A stretch of DNA of 64,000 nucleotides, from assembly GCF_000813725.1 (NCBI RefSeq), contig NZ_JWLD01000037.1, positions 1-64,000 on the forward strand. Reading direction: 5' to 3'. A program made the translations under genes and the position numbers. The notes beneath the pieces were generated by a model. It saw only the letters and a program-made list of their open reading frames with translations, did not search any database and had not been told where the DNA came from. Within the stretch, counting starts at the first letter, position 1; every line of letters starts with the position of its first letter. Below, piece after piece: positions 36,307-45,545 of the stretch. Source of the stretch: Leisingera sp. ANG-Vp. Lineage in GTDB: Bacteria > Pseudomonadota > Alphaproteobacteria > Rhodobacterales > Rhodobacteraceae.

Positions 36307-36337
36307 CGTTATCACTCACACCCGGCGAGTGATAACG
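36307..36337. promoter_or_regulatory. CIRCE element (HrcA operator)
   Basis: TTATCACTC-N9-GAGTGATAA, a perfect inverted repeat extended by CG at each end, matching the CIRCE layout TTAGCACTC-N9-GAGTGCTAA with a symmetric G-to-T change. It sits just downstream of the -10 box. Confidence 0.92.
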
Positions 36338-36342
36338 AGGGG

Positions 36343-36371
36343 AAGCTAGGAATGCCCCGCGGCCTTGTCAA
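36343..36371 (-). promoter_or_regulatory. groESL sigma-70 promoter
   Basis: Minus strand TTGACA (36366-36371), 17-base spacer, TAGCTT (36343-36348). The start would fall at the edge of CIRCE, fitting repression by HrcA. Confidence 0.75.
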
Positions 36372-36434
36372 CAGCGGAATCAGCAAAAACTTGGGGGCAC
36401 CGCAGCGCCCCCTGAATTTCCTTGGGTTATCTGC

Positions 36435-37436
36435 TCAGGCAGCCCTGCCCTTTAAGTGCGGAAAGCTGTCCTTGAAGCGGCCGAACTTATGGCTGCCGCA
36501 GGTGACCGGCTGATAGCGGGCCGGGTTCTCCGCGCTGACACAGCACTCCAGGGGCTGGAACACCGCCTCTGCATCAGCGTCGATAAAGAAGGGAATCGAG
36601 TAACGCTCGCGCCCCGAAGCATTCACCACCCGGTGCAGGTTCGCCAGGTACAGATCATTGGTCAGCCTTTGAATCAAATCGCCGATGTTAATCACAAAAG
36701 TTCCGGCAACCGGCGGCCCCTCGACCCAGGCGCCATCGCGGTTCATCACCTGCAGGCCGCCCACATCATCCTGCGCCAGAATGGTCAGGCTGCCGTAATC
36801 GGTGTGGGCGCCAATGCCCATCACGCTCTCATCGATCTGCCCTTCCTGCGGCGGGTAGTGCAGCAGCCGCTGGATGGTGATCGGGTTTTGCATTCTCGGT
36901 GCAAAGAAATCAGCCTCCAGATCCAGGCTGACCGCAATCGCCCGCATCAGCCGCTGCGCCAGGGCTTTCATCTCCTCATGATAGCCGTAGACGGCGTCGG
37001 CAAACTCCGGCCGAGCCGCGGGCCACTGGTTGGGGCCGAAGAACGGGGTGCTGCCGCCCGGGCATTCCGGGCCGATGTCAAAGCACTCTTTCAGATCCTT
37101 GGTCTTCGTCGGATCGGTGTTTTCCCCGAAAATCTCGATATAGCCGCGCAAGCTGAGCCCGGACTTCGAGATATGGAGGTCCATCTTGTCCTGCAGCGGC
37201 AAGTCAAAGAACGCCCGGGTCTCATCAAAGGCGCCGTTCACCACGGCCTCCGGCACACCGTGGTTTTTCACATAGAAGAACCCGGCGTTGGTCAGCGCCC
37301 AGCGGATTTCCTTGGCCACGTCAAACAGGCTGCCGCCGCTGTTCAATGCGCTGATATCGATCACCGGGATCTTGTCGAAGGATACCCGCTGCGCCCGCAG
37401 GCGGTCCTGAAGCCGGTCGATGTCCTGAGTTGCCAT
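36435..37436 (-). CDS. Isopenicillin N synthase-like 2-oxoglutarate/Fe(II) oxygenase
   Basis: A 333-residue non-heme iron oxygenase. Iron ligands H211, D213 (GAHTDYG) and H268 (LHRV), and the R278-x-S280 pair (RYSIPFF) for the 2-oxo acid are present. The N-terminal domain starts IPVIDISALNSGG and has NAGFFYVKNHG. Real penicillin synthesis is not suggested; such proteins hydroxylate varied small molecules. It stands alone downstream of groESL, same strand upstream order reversed. Substrate unknown. Confidence 0.9.
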   Translation of the reverse strand: MATQDIDRLQDRLRAQRVSFDKIPVIDISALNSGGSLFDVAKEIRWALTNAGFFYVKNHGVPEAVVNGAFDETRAFFDLPLQDKMDLHISKSGLSLRGYIEIFGENTDPTKTKDLKECFDIGPECPGGSTPFFGPNQWPAARPEFADAVYGYHEEMKALAQRLMRAIAVSLDLEADFFAPRMQNPITIQRLLHYPPQEGQIDESVMGIGAHTDYGSLTILAQDDVGGLQVMNRDGAWVEGPPVAGTFVINIGDLIQRLTNDLYLANLHRVVNASGRERYSIPFFIDADAEAVFQPLECCVSAENPARYQPVTCGSHKFGRFKDSFPHLKGRAA

Positions 37437-37611
37437 TGCTGTCTCCCCTCGTGCAAAGCTGCCGCTGTCATCGGCGCTGCACCGGGGTTTCTCAACAGGG
37501 AAAAAATCCGCCTCACTTGAACTGAAGTAAAGCGAGCTAACTTCTCAGCTTTCAATTTAAAGAGACTGGAAGGGATCACACATTAGCGCACAGAAACCGA
37601 ATAGCAGGAAA

Positions 37612-38283
37612 CTACTCTTCTTCCCAGCTCCCGGCCCAATGCACCAACCCCTCTCGGCCCGCTTCTGTCAGCTGGTAGATGCCGGTCTCAACGCGCTCGA
37701 ACCAGCCATAGTGATTCTTGCCCATCAGCTGAGTGGCGCGGGAAACGCCGGTGGCCTTGGCAACCTCCGCACCTTTGGTTGCGCCTGCCTCAGCCAGATG
37801 CGCGGCGCAGGCCAGCGCGTCCTGGCGGTAAGCGGTGACAATGCCGTGCCGTGTGGCGCCGCCGGCATTGGGATCGCCGCGCAGGGTTTGAAACTCCCGC
37901 AGCAGCCGCGCCTGCTTCTTCTTGGATTTGCGCGGCGCATAAGGTCCGGGATCGCAATGAACCTCCGCCCGGCCGTCCTCGCGCAACGTAATAAGGCCCA
38001 GTCCCAGCCGCCGGCACATCGACAGATTGTCCTTCAGCATCCGCCGCGCCTGCCTTCCGCCGGGCCGCGGCACCGCGATATAGACGTGGTCCGAGACTGA
38101 GAGCCGGGCAATCGCCTGATGAAAAAGCGACAGCGAAAACTTCAGCTTCAGCTCGACAATCACTGGCGCCTCATCGCCGCGGACCGCCACGACATCAGCA
38201 GCGCCCACCTCTCCCTTGACGCTGTAGCCCTGCGCTTCCAGCAGCGCTTTGACGGGCGGGTAAAGCTGATCTTCGCGGTCCAT
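37612..38283 (-). CDS. DUF2161 family PD-(D/E)XK-type protein
   Basis: A 223-residue protein of the DUF2161 family. An N-terminal restriction-like core is visible: VGAADVVAVRG followed by VIVELKLKFSL, giving the D...E-x-K arrangement of PD-(D/E)XK nucleases (D25-region, E41-L-K43). The C-terminal third looks like a winged helix (EVAKATGVSRATQLM). ATG ending at 38283 is chosen as the start of homology. DNA as substrate is inferred. Confidence 0.8.
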   Translation of the reverse strand: MDREDQLYPPVKALLEAQGYSVKGEVGAADVVAVRGDEAPVIVELKLKFSLSLFHQAIARLSVSDHVYIAVPRPGGRQARRMLKDNLSMCRRLGLGLITLREDGRAEVHCDPGPYAPRKSKKKQARLLREFQTLRGDPNAGGATRHGIVTAYRQDALACAAHLAEAGATKGAEVAKATGVSRATQLMGKNHYGWFERVETGIYQLTEAGREGLVHWAGSWEEE

Positions 38284-38447
38284 GCCTTTCAGTGGCAGGA
38301 ACTGCCGCCAAAGGCAACTCTGCCGCAAACCGCCCTGCTCTCCGCAAAACCCGCCCGCCTCTCAAGGTTTTACATTGCCGTGACCCATCCCCGGACCTAG
38401 GTTCATAAGTCCAAGCCACAGGTCCGGACCCGGGGAAAGGGCACTTG

Positions 38448-39431
38448 ATGAAACGGATAGTACTGGCGCTAGCACTGGCACTGCAGGCCACAACCGGCTT
38501 TGCCGCCTGCCGCGGCCTCGACTACCGCGCGCATCTGCCCGCTGATACCGAAGCCCGGCTCGAGCGCGAGATGGCCGCCACGCCGTTTTCCCGCGGCAAC
38601 CATTGGGTTGCGACCAAGGGCAGCCGCACCATCCACGTGATCGGCACGATGCACGGCGGCGATGCCCGCATGGCCAAGGTGATGCGCACCCTGCGCCCCG
38701 CCCTGGCCGCTGCCGAGGCGATCTACCTGGAAACCTCGCAGGCGGATATGGAGCGGATCGATGGAATGCCGCCGTCGATGGCCCGCAATTTTCTGCTGCC
38801 CAAAGGCCAGGAGTTGCGCCACCTGCTGGACCAGGAGGCCTGGCAGCGGTTTGAGCTCACCGCCCGTGTCAGCGGCGCCAATCTGGACACGGTGAACCGG
38901 ATGCAGCCCTGGGCGGTCTCCATGTTCCTGGTGCAAAGCGGCTGCCGCCCCTACGGCTTTGGCCTGCGGCGCGGCCTGGATGACCGGATCGCTGATTTTG
39001 CCCGCCGCAAACGCATTCCGCTCGGCGCTCTGGAAACCCCGGAACAGGCGCTGGCAGCCGTCGCCAGCCTGCCGCTGCGCGACCAGGCCCGGATGCTGGA
39101 ACTGGAGCTGGAGCTTTTGCAATCCGGCAGGCCCGAGGATGCCACGCCGGTGGAGGCCTATTTCGACCAGAGCGTCTGGACCGCCTTTATCCTCGCGCCC
39201 TGGGTCAGCGCCCAGTACAGCAGCTTTTCCAGCGCTGAAACAGAGCGGCTGTGGCGCCAGTACAACCGCCGTCTGCTGGACCTGCGGAACAGCCGCTGGA
39301 TGCGAGTCATCCTTGCCGCCGGCCAGGACCGGATTGTGGTCGCTGTGGGCGCAGCCCACCTGCCCGGCAGGAACGGCGTCCTGAACCTGCTGCAGGCGCA
39401 GGGCTTCACCCTAAACCGCGCCCCGTGGTAG
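38448..39431 (+). CDS. TraB/GumN family protein, tandem copy 1
   Basis: A 327-residue protein with a signal peptide (cut near FAA/CRG, residue 20). TraB/GumN family: metalloprotease-like Tiki fold with HVIGTMHGGD near residue 65 and GAAHLPGRNGVLNLL near the C-terminus (GTxH and GxxH motifs). The mature N-terminus starts with a Cys context (ACRGLDY) but lacks a clean lipobox. Its twin follows 40 bases downstream. Function of bacterial members is unknown; peptidase activity is inferred. Confidence 0.88.
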   Translation: MKRIVLALALALQATTGFAACRGLDYRAHLPADTEARLEREMAATPFSRGNHWVATKGSRTIHVIGTMHGGDARMAKVMRTLRPALAAAEAIYLETSQADMERIDGMPPSMARNFLLPKGQELRHLLDQEAWQRFELTARVSGANLDTVNRMQPWAVSMFLVQSGCRPYGFGLRRGLDDRIADFARRKRIPLGALETPEQALAAVASLPLRDQARMLELELELLQSGRPEDATPVEAYFDQSVWTAFILAPWVSAQYSSFSSAETERLWRQYNRRLLDLRNSRWMRVILAAGQDRIVVAVGAAHLPGRNGVLNLLQAQGFTLNRAPW

Positions 39432-39471
39432 GCAAAGGCCGGACAGTTTTTCTTTTTAGGACCCTTCCTTC

Positions 39472-40452
39472 ATGCGCCTTTTTCTAACTTCATTTTTCCT
39501 TCTGCTGCCCACATCGCTCTGGGCCGCCTGCACCGGCATCGACCAAAGGCTGGCAATGCCCGCCGAGGACCGCACCAGGATTGAAGCACAGGTTGCGGCC
39601 ACGCCGTTTTCCGAAGGAAATCACTGGATCGCCCGGCGCGGCAGCCGCACCCTGCATGTGGTCGGCACCATGCACATCTCCGACCCCCGTCTGGACGCCA
39701 TCACAACCGCCCTGGCCCCGGTCATTGCCGAGGCCGACCTGCTGCTGCTGGAGGGCACCAAGCAGGAGGAAGCGGAGATGCTGGCAGCGATCGGCCGCGA
39801 CCCTTCGCTGACCCTGATCACCGAAGGCCCCAGCCTGATCGACCGGCTGCCGCCGCAGGAATGGGAAAGCCTGGCCCAAAAAGCCCGTGCCAACGGCGTG
39901 GCGCCCTGGATGGCCGCCAAGATGCGGCCATGGTTCCTGGCGGTCTCGATGGCGGTCCCGCCTTGCCTGCGCATGCTGCCGGACAGCACCAACGGACTGG
40001 ACAGCCGGCTGGAACAGGCCGCGGAGGACGCCGGCACTGAAACCCGGGCGCTGGAAGGCCCGATGACGCTGTTTGAGGTGTTCAACAGCGAGCCGCTGGA
40101 AGAGCAGGTCCGCCAGCTGCGCGCCTATCTGGCCCTGCTGGGCGGCGAACAGGATGCCTTCTACACCATGGTCGAAGCCTATTTCGACGAGCAGTCGCAG
40201 ACCTACTTCACCATCTACGAGCAGGATTTCCTGCAGTCGGATGTTCTTCCAGCCGGCGAAACCCGCCGGATCTGGCAGGAGTCGATGGAAGCCATGCTGG
40301 ACAACCGCAACCTGGCCTGGATCCCGGTGATCGAGGCAGCGCAGGGTGATCTTATCGTGGTCGCCGCCGGCGCGCTGCACCTGCCCGGCGAAAACGGCGT
40401 GCTGAACCTCTTGCAGCAGCAGGGCTACACGCTGGAGCGTGCGCCGTTCTGA
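39472..40452 (+). CDS. TraB/GumN family protein, tandem copy 2
   Basis: A 326-residue paralogue of the preceding gene, with signal peptide ending LWAAC, HVVGTMHISD near residue 60 and GALHLPGENGVLNLL at the C-terminus. Shared blocks such as ATPFS-x-GNHW and MVEAYFD show ancient duplication; overall identity looks moderate, so divergence is not recent. RBS-like AGGACCC precedes ATG. Probably cotranscribed with copy 1. Confidence 0.88.
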   Translation: MRLFLTSFFLLLPTSLWAACTGIDQRLAMPAEDRTRIEAQVAATPFSEGNHWIARRGSRTLHVVGTMHISDPRLDAITTALAPVIAEADLLLLEGTKQEEAEMLAAIGRDPSLTLITEGPSLIDRLPPQEWESLAQKARANGVAPWMAAKMRPWFLAVSMAVPPCLRMLPDSTNGLDSRLEQAAEDAGTETRALEGPMTLFEVFNSEPLEEQVRQLRAYLALLGGEQDAFYTMVEAYFDEQSQTYFTIYEQDFLQSDVLPAGETRRIWQESMEAMLDNRNLAWIPVIEAAQGDLIVVAAGALHLPGENGVLNLLQQQGYTLERAPF

Positions 40453-40772
40453 TCTCTCTATGGAGCCCGTACCGCACAGAGCTTTTCAGGGATCAGCTAC
40501 ACCACCAGCAATTCCTATACCCGCAGAACTAAGCCGGGCTGATGCCGGACTGCCACCCGGGCCTCGCCCGGTATATCCGGGATTTCGCACAGCAACCGGG
40601 CTACGGTGCGCCCCTTCCGGGGCGCGATGCCGGGACAGCAGACCTGTTCGGCCAGCCCCCTTCTGAACACAACGCCGCATTGCAGAAGCTGCGGGGTGAC
40701 AAGCCCGCCCGCCAGTCCTATAAGGCGCGCAATTCTCCCCTTTTTGGACTCATGAGTGAACAGGACAGTCAC
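40453..40772. other. Structured intergenic region before ppaC
   Basis: No gene seen. It contains CCGGG-rich inverted repeats and a clear hairpin GCGCCCC-TTCC-GGGGCGC at 40608-40625. The promoter for ppaC may lie near 40715-40745 (CAGTCCTATAAGG). A frame open through here into ppaC has no separate support. Confidence 0.4.
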
Positions 40773-41693
40773 ATGACCATTCAAGTTTTCGGCCATAAAT
40801 CCCCCGACACCGATTCCACCGGCTCGCCGATCGTCTGGGCCTGGTACCTGAACGAGGTAAAAGGCGTTTCCGCTGAGCCCAAGCTGCTGGGCGAGCCGAA
40901 CACCGAAGCGGCCTTCATGCTGCAGCGCTGGGGCTTCGAGAAACCCGCGATCATCGAAGATGTGGCCGATGACGCAGCGGTTGTGATCGTCGACACTAAC
41001 AACCCGGCCGAGCTGCCCGCCAACATCAACGGCGCCGACGTGCAGGCGATCATCGACCACCACAAGCTGGTCGGCGGCCTGGAGACCAAAGGCCCGATCG
41101 ACATCACCATCCGTCCGCTGGCCTGCACCGCCACCATCATGCACGACCTGATGGGCGACGATGCCGCCAAGATGCCGGAAGCCGTCAAAGGCGCGGCGCT
41201 GACCTGCATCCTGTCCGACACCCTGGAGTTCCGCTCGCCGACCACCACCGCCCATGACAAGGCCGTGGCCGAGAAGCTGGCTGCCGACCTGGGCATCAAC
41301 ATCTCTGAGTACGCCGCCGAAATGTTTGCCGCCAAGTCGGACGTCTCCTCCTTCTCCGACGCCGAGCTGCTGCGCATGGACTCCAAGGAATACGAAGTCG
41401 ACGGCACCAAGTTCCGCGTCTCGGTTCTGGAAACCACCGCGCCGGCCGTTGTGCTGGACCGCAAGGCCTCGCTGATGGACACCATGACCACCGTCGCGTC
41501 CGAGGACGGCGTTGATCAGGTGCTGCTGTTTGTGGTCGATATCCTGAACGAGGAAGCCACCCTGCTGGTTCCGAACGACCTGGTGAAAACCGTTGCTGCC
41601 AAATCCTTCAGCGCCGATGCTGCGGGCGACACCGTGGTTCTGCCGGGCATCATGTCCCGCAAAAAGCAGATCATCCCGAACCTGAAAGTCTAA
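40773..41693 (+). CDS. ppaC: Manganese-dependent inorganic pyrophosphatase (family II)
   Basis: A 306-residue DHH-superfamily pyrophosphatase that splits PPi to phosphate. Motifs: GHKSPDTDSTGS (residues 6-17), VDTNNPAELP, and the DHH motif in IIDHHKLVGG. The C-terminal DHHA2 domain ends with PGIMSRKKQIIPNL. ATG 40773 is preceded by AGGACAG; an ATG 7 codons upstream lacks this. Length agrees with family II enzymes. Ended by a strong terminator. Confidence 0.96.
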   Translation: MTIQVFGHKSPDTDSTGSPIVWAWYLNEVKGVSAEPKLLGEPNTEAAFMLQRWGFEKPAIIEDVADDAAVVIVDTNNPAELPANINGADVQAIIDHHKLVGGLETKGPIDITIRPLACTATIMHDLMGDDAAKMPEAVKGAALTCILSDTLEFRSPTTTAHDKAVAEKLAADLGINISEYAAEMFAAKSDVSSFSDAELLRMDSKEYEVDGTKFRVSVLETTAPAVVLDRKASLMDTMTTVASEDGVDQVLLFVVDILNEEATLLVPNDLVKTVAAKSFSADAAGDTVVLPGIMSRKKQIIPNLKV

Positions 41694-41717
41694 GTCCCCA
41701 ACCGGACCGGACAGCAG

Positions 41718-41744
41718 AAGGCGCCCCGCGGGGCGCCTTTTCTT
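41718..41744 (+). terminator. ppaC terminator
   Basis: 22-bp near-perfect palindrome AAGGCGCCCC/GGGGCGCCTT followed by TTCTTT, between convergent genes. Confidence 0.88.
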
Positions 41745-41781
41745 TGAGGGAGGTCTTGGGGCTCTGGCCTGCCCGCCCGTG

Positions 41782-42267
41782 CTACAGCCCCAGGCGCTTG
41801 CTGATTTTCCGGAACAAGCGTTTCTGACTGTTGCCGCTCACCTGCTTTTCAGCGTTGTGCCGGTACCAGCCGCCGTCCTCGCCCAGGTAGCGTTCCCAAA
41901 CAGTGCCGTCCGGCGCGGTGACAAACTGCCAGCAGCTCTTGAAAGGCAGAACCTTCACCGCCCCGTCAACGGCTTTGTGCCAGTCGGCTTCACTGCACAG
42001 CTTGCCCTTCCGGGTCACATACCATTTGCCCGTGCCCACAGCATCGCCGGTCTTGTTGATCCCCTGAAAGCTGCCATCTGCGGCCCAATAGGCGTGGCCG
42101 CCGCGGCTCCAGTTTGACGTCTTGCCCGCATAAAGCTGCATGATGACTTCCGGCGGCGTCGCCTTGGCGCCCTTTGGCTTGGCGGCGGCCAATGCGCCGG
42201 TCCCCGGCAACGCGGCCAAAGCCAAAGCTGCGGCACCAGCCAGAAAATACTGTTTCAATGATGTCAT
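41782..42267 (-). CDS. DUF995-like secreted protein
   Basis: A 161-residue protein with signal peptide (AAALALAALPGTGALAA, cut near 28). The remainder fits the DUF995 layout: a LYAGKTSNWSRGGHAYWAAD block, GTGKWYVTRKGKLCSEADW, and KSCWQFVTAPDGTVW, with two Cys that may pair. The family is exported and of unknown role. ATG ending at 42267 chosen for its signal peptide. Convergent with ppaC. Confidence 0.75.
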   Translation of the reverse strand: MTSLKQYFLAGAAALALAALPGTGALAAAKPKGAKATPPEVIMQLYAGKTSNWSRGGHAYWAADGSFQGINKTGDAVGTGKWYVTRKGKLCSEADWHKAVDGAVKVLPFKSCWQFVTAPDGTVWERYLGEDGGWYRHNAEKQVSGNSQKRLFRKISKRLGL

Positions 42268-42568
42268 TTCCGAAATTCCCCAAGTAGATGCTCTGCGCCG
42301 CCGCAGCGGCAAGGTTTCCAGCAAGTGCGCCGCCGTAGCCCGCACGCATCTGGCTTCAGTACAACTGAAACCGCGTGAAAACAGGGCTGCCACCACTCAC
42401 TCATCAATCGCGCACCTGCCGGAAACAGCCGCCCGGCCCAATTGCCAAGCACGAAAAAAACATTGCCTGATCGCCTTAGACGGGCCAACCTAGTGATATT
42501 TATAGGGCTGCGAAATCTTATAGGACTGGACGCCGCACCGGCCCGCTCGGTTAACTTGCGGTAGTTTA
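42268..42568. promoter_or_regulatory. Divergent region with TTATAGGRCTG direct repeats
   Basis: Between the DUF995 gene and the LuxR gene. TTATAGGGCTG at 42500-42510 and TTATAGGACTG at 42518-42528 lie 18 bp apart, 41 bases before the LuxR frame, a candidate regulator site or overlapping promoter. Confidence 0.4.
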
Positions 42569-43318
42569 TTGTTTGGTACTGATGTGAAAAACGCCTTGAT
42601 CGACACCCTGGATGCGCTGCTCTGCCCGCCGGACCAGACCGGCCGCTGGCAGGCCGCGCAGAGCCTGGCACAGCAGATGGGGATCAAGAGCATCCTGGTC
42701 GCCAAGGCAGACGGCACCCTGAAGGACATCAGCTGGATCAGCACGAACATGCCGGACAGCTGGATGGAGGAATATCTGTGCGAGGGGTATGTCGAGGTGG
42801 ACCCGCTGGTCGAAGACCTGGCGGCGCGCTCCGGCAGCATGGTTCTAAACTGCGGCACCCTGCAGCGCAGCGACGGGGCGCCGGACAAGGCCTGGGCCTA
42901 TAACCACGGGCTCAAGGCTGCCGGGTTCGGCACCCTGCATTGCACCCGCTTCGGCCAGCCGCGCGGTGCTGGGAAGTATGTCACGCTCGGTTATGAAGAC
43001 AGCTTCCGCACTGCCCGCAGCAGCAGCGGGCTGGAGATGCAGCTGTTCTCCGCCCTTCTGGCCAGCACCATTGATCAGGACACTCCGCCCACGGAGAAGC
43101 GCTACGGCGGGACTGCGCCGCCGCTGCTGACCACGCGCCAGCGGGAGGTGCTGTCGCTGCTGGCGGAGGGCATGATGACCGCCCGCATCGCCGAAAAACT
43201 GGGCCTGTCAGAAGCCGCGGTCTCCTTGCATTTCGCCAATGCCCGCAAGGCTCTGGGGGCCAATACCCGCGAGCACGCCCTGGCGCTGGCTATGAAGCAG
43301 GGGCTGATAGAGCTCTGA
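42569..43318 (+). CDS. LuxR-type regulator with autoinducer-binding domain (LuxR solo)
   Basis: A protein of up to 249 residues. Residues about 20-165 look like an autoinducer-binding domain (DSWMEEYLCEGYVEVDPLVED with the W/Y/D positions). Residues 185-249 are a GerE-type helix-turn-helix (LTTRQREVLSLLAEGMMTARIA, then LSEAAVSLHFANARKALG). The start is uncertain: TTG 42569 or GTG 42584, neither with an RBS. No luxI gene occurs in the window, so it is a solo here. Followed by a terminator. Ligand unknown. Confidence 0.85.
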   Translation: MFGTDVKNALIDTLDALLCPPDQTGRWQAAQSLAQQMGIKSILVAKADGTLKDISWISTNMPDSWMEEYLCEGYVEVDPLVEDLAARSGSMVLNCGTLQRSDGAPDKAWAYNHGLKAAGFGTLHCTRFGQPRGAGKYVTLGYEDSFRTARSSSGLEMQLFSALLASTIDQDTPPTEKRYGGTAPPLLTTRQREVLSLLAEGMMTARIAEKLGLSEAAVSLHFANARKALGANTREHALALAMKQGLIEL

Positions 43319-43325
43319 ACGCGCC

Positions 43326-43353
43326 AGCGGCAGCCCGTTTCCGGACTGCCGCT
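43326..43353 (+). terminator. Terminator after the LuxR gene
   Basis: AGCGGCAG/CTGCCGCT stem with a 12-base loop containing CCCG/CGGA, then GTCTGTTT. Confidence 0.6.
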
Positions 43354-43401
43354 GTCTGTTTGCAGTGCTTGGCCTTGGTGCAACCCTGCTTGACCCGCCT
43401 C

Positions 43402-45315
43402 TCAGGCAGAGCGGGCCTGCGGCTCGCTTTCCTCCGGGAACACTTCACTGCCGTCGTTGAAGTCCTCCCAGATCGTGCCCCCGCCTTCATCAGCAGCCGG
43501 TTCCGGCTCTGCCCAGAGCTGTTCTGCCACGGGTTCAGCTGCGGCTGCCGGCTTGGACTGCCAGCCGCCTCCGCCAGGCGCGGGCTCTTCACCGTCGCGC
43601 AGGGTGAACTGGCCCACCAGTTCATTGAGCCCCACGGTCTCGTTGTTCATGACCCGGATTGCATTGCCGGATTCCTCCACCATGGAGGCATTCTGCTGGG
43701 TCACCGAGTCAAGCTGGGAAACGCCGGTGTTGATCTCGTTCAGCCCCTGGGCCTGTTCGGCGGATTCGCTGGAGATGCCATTGACCAGCTCGGCGATGTT
43801 GGTGACCTGTGTGACCACGGTCGTGAGCGCCTTGCCGGCGCCGTCCACCTTCTGCACCCCGTCCTTCACATGCTCGGTGCTGGCGCTGATCAGCACTTTG
43901 ATCTCATTTGCCGCATCCGACGAGCGCTGTGCCAGTGCCCGCACCTCCGAGGCAACCACCGCAAAGCCGCGGCCGACCTCGCCCGCACGCGCGGCCTCGA
44001 CGCCTGCGTTCAGTGCCAGGAGGTTGGTCTGGAAGGCGATGTCGTCGATCACCGTGATGATCTGCGAGATCTGGTTCGAGGATGCCTCGATTTCATTCAT
44101 CGCTGCAATGGCGCCTTCCACCACGCGGCCGCTGGTCTCGACATCGCTGCGCGCGGTCTCCACCACTGATTGCACCTCCTGGGCGTTGCGGGCGGAGTTG
44201 TTGACGCTCGCGGTCATCTGCTCCAGCGCGGCCGCCGTCTGCTCCAGCGTCGCCGCCTGGCTTTCGGTGCGGCCCGACAGCTCCTCAGAGGCGGACTGGA
44301 TTTCGCCCGACTGCTGCTGGATCCGGTGGCCTGCGCGCACCACATCGGCCATCAGTTCATTCAGCTTGTCAACGGTCTCGTTGTAGTTCACCCGCAGCGG
44401 ATCGTAATCCCCGCTGAAGCTGGTGTTGATCCGGTCGGTCAGATCGCCCGAAGACAGCCGCTGCAGCGCCGCCCGCAGCCGTTCGATCACCTGCTCGCTT
44501 TCCTCGCGCAGGGCGTTCTGCTCCTCCAGAGCATTGATCACCCGTCCGGAGACGGCATCAATGTCCTTGGCAATCTCGCCGAAATCATCAGCGCGCATCC
44601 GATCGGCAACTTTGAGGCCCAAATCGCCTTCGGCCACCTCGCGCAGAGCCCCGCGCAACCGGGCAACCGGCCGGGTGATGGTCAGTGTCACCTGCCGTGC
44701 ATTGCGGGCCATCACCAGCAGCGCCACCACGGAGAAGCCGATCAATGTATAGAGCAGCTGCATATCATGCGCCCGCGCTTCCGCGGCCGTCGTCTCGGTG
44801 AACTCTTTGATCTCCTTGCCCAGCGGAGCCAGCGCCGCGTTGAGCTCCTCATACCGTTTCTGCAGGTCCGGCAGCGCTGCAGCCGCAGCCCCGGCGTCCG
44901 TGAAGGCCAGCTCCATGACTTCCTGGGCAGCGGCGGAAAAGGCTGCCGCAACCGGCACCAGCTCAACCACATGCTGGCGGATCTCTCCGGACAGGTCCAC
45001 CTTCTGCAGCGCCGCGATGGAGTCCTGCATGCTCTGCAGGTCGCTGGCGAACTTGGCTTTCAGGTGCTCTTTCTTCTCTGCCGGCCCGTCCGGACCAACC
45101 AGAAGAGCATGCACCACGCCCGCCTCCATCGCATCATGCATCTTGTCTGCCATCAGCTCGTGGCGGATGGCATCGGTTGCATTGATCTGCCGTTCAAGCT
45201 CCAGCTCGCTTTGCCACAAGCTGTAGACCGCTGCGGTTGAGAGAATGACCACAGACGCGATCGAAATCACACCTGAGTACAGCAACCGGGTTTTCATCGT
45301 TAGAGTTCGGAACAT
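43402..45315 (-). CDS. Methyl-accepting chemotaxis protein
   Basis: A 637-residue chemoreceptor: TM1 at about 10-30, a periplasmic helical sensor (about 150 residues), TM2 at about 188-205, two HAMP-like segments, then the MA signalling hairpin with the tip [22 protein letters not shown] and [20 protein letters not shown]. The C-terminal tail is acidic and Ala/Pro-rich with no CheR-binding pentapeptide. The start is uncertain; ATG ending 45315 precedes TM1 by about 8 residues, with GTG at 45339 and ATG at 45297 as alternatives. No che genes nearby. Ligand unknown. Confidence 0.9.
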   Translation of the reverse strand: MFRTLTMKTRLLYSGVISIASVVILSTAAVYSLWQSELELERQINATDAIRHELMADKMHDAMEAGVVHALLVGPDGPAEKKEHLKAKFASDLQSMQDSIAALQKVDLSGEIRQHVVELVPVAAAFSAAAQEVMELAFTDAGAAAAALPDLQKRYEELNAALAPLGKEIKEFTETTAAEARAHDMQLLYTLIGFSVVALLVMARNARQVTLTITRPVARLRGALREVAEGDLGLKVADRMRADDFGEIAKDIDAVSGRVINALEEQNALREESEQVIERLRAALQRLSSGDLTDRINTSFSGDYDPLRVNYNETVDKLNELMADVVRAGHRIQQQSGEIQSASEELSGRTESQAATLEQTAAALEQMTASVNNSARNAQEVQSVVETARSDVETSGRVVEGAIAAMNEIEASSNQISQIITVIDDIAFQTNLLALNAGVEAARAGEVGRGFAVVASEVRALAQRSSDAANEIKVLISASTEHVKDGVQKVDGAGKALTTVVTQVTNIAELVNGISSESAEQAQGLNEINTGVSQLDSVTQQNASMVEESGNAIRVMNNETVGLNELVGQFTLRDGEEPAPGGGGWQSKPAAAAEPVAEQLWAEPEPAADEGGGTIWEDFNDGSEVFPEESEPQARSA

Positions 45316-45493
45316 CGGTAACACACCATACTGTTGCACGCGAACTCAGCCTAAAGGTGAGTTATTAAGAAAGGCTTGGGTTTTCAACAATCACCAACAG
45401 TCATTTATTTTCATATGCTTGCACATCCTCCGGCGAGGTGCAGAGGGTGCCGCAACTGGCTGGAAGCACCGCCAAGGGCACCTCTGCATGCAA

Positions 45494-45525
45494 CCGGGCC
45501 AGGGCAGTGTCCTGCCCTGGCCCGG
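45494..45525 (-). terminator. Strong hairpin after the serralysin gene
   Basis: 14-bp stem CCGGGCCAGGGCAG / CTGCCCTGGCCCGG with TGTC loop. There is no clear T tract, so it may terminate weakly or protect the RNA end. Confidence 0.5.
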
Positions 45526-45545
45526 CCGCGGTTCCCCGTGTTGGA

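Noticed and set aside
36435..37436. Beta-lactam antibiotic biosynthesis
   Set aside because: Isopenicillin N synthase-like fold is widespread; no ACV synthetase or related genes are present.
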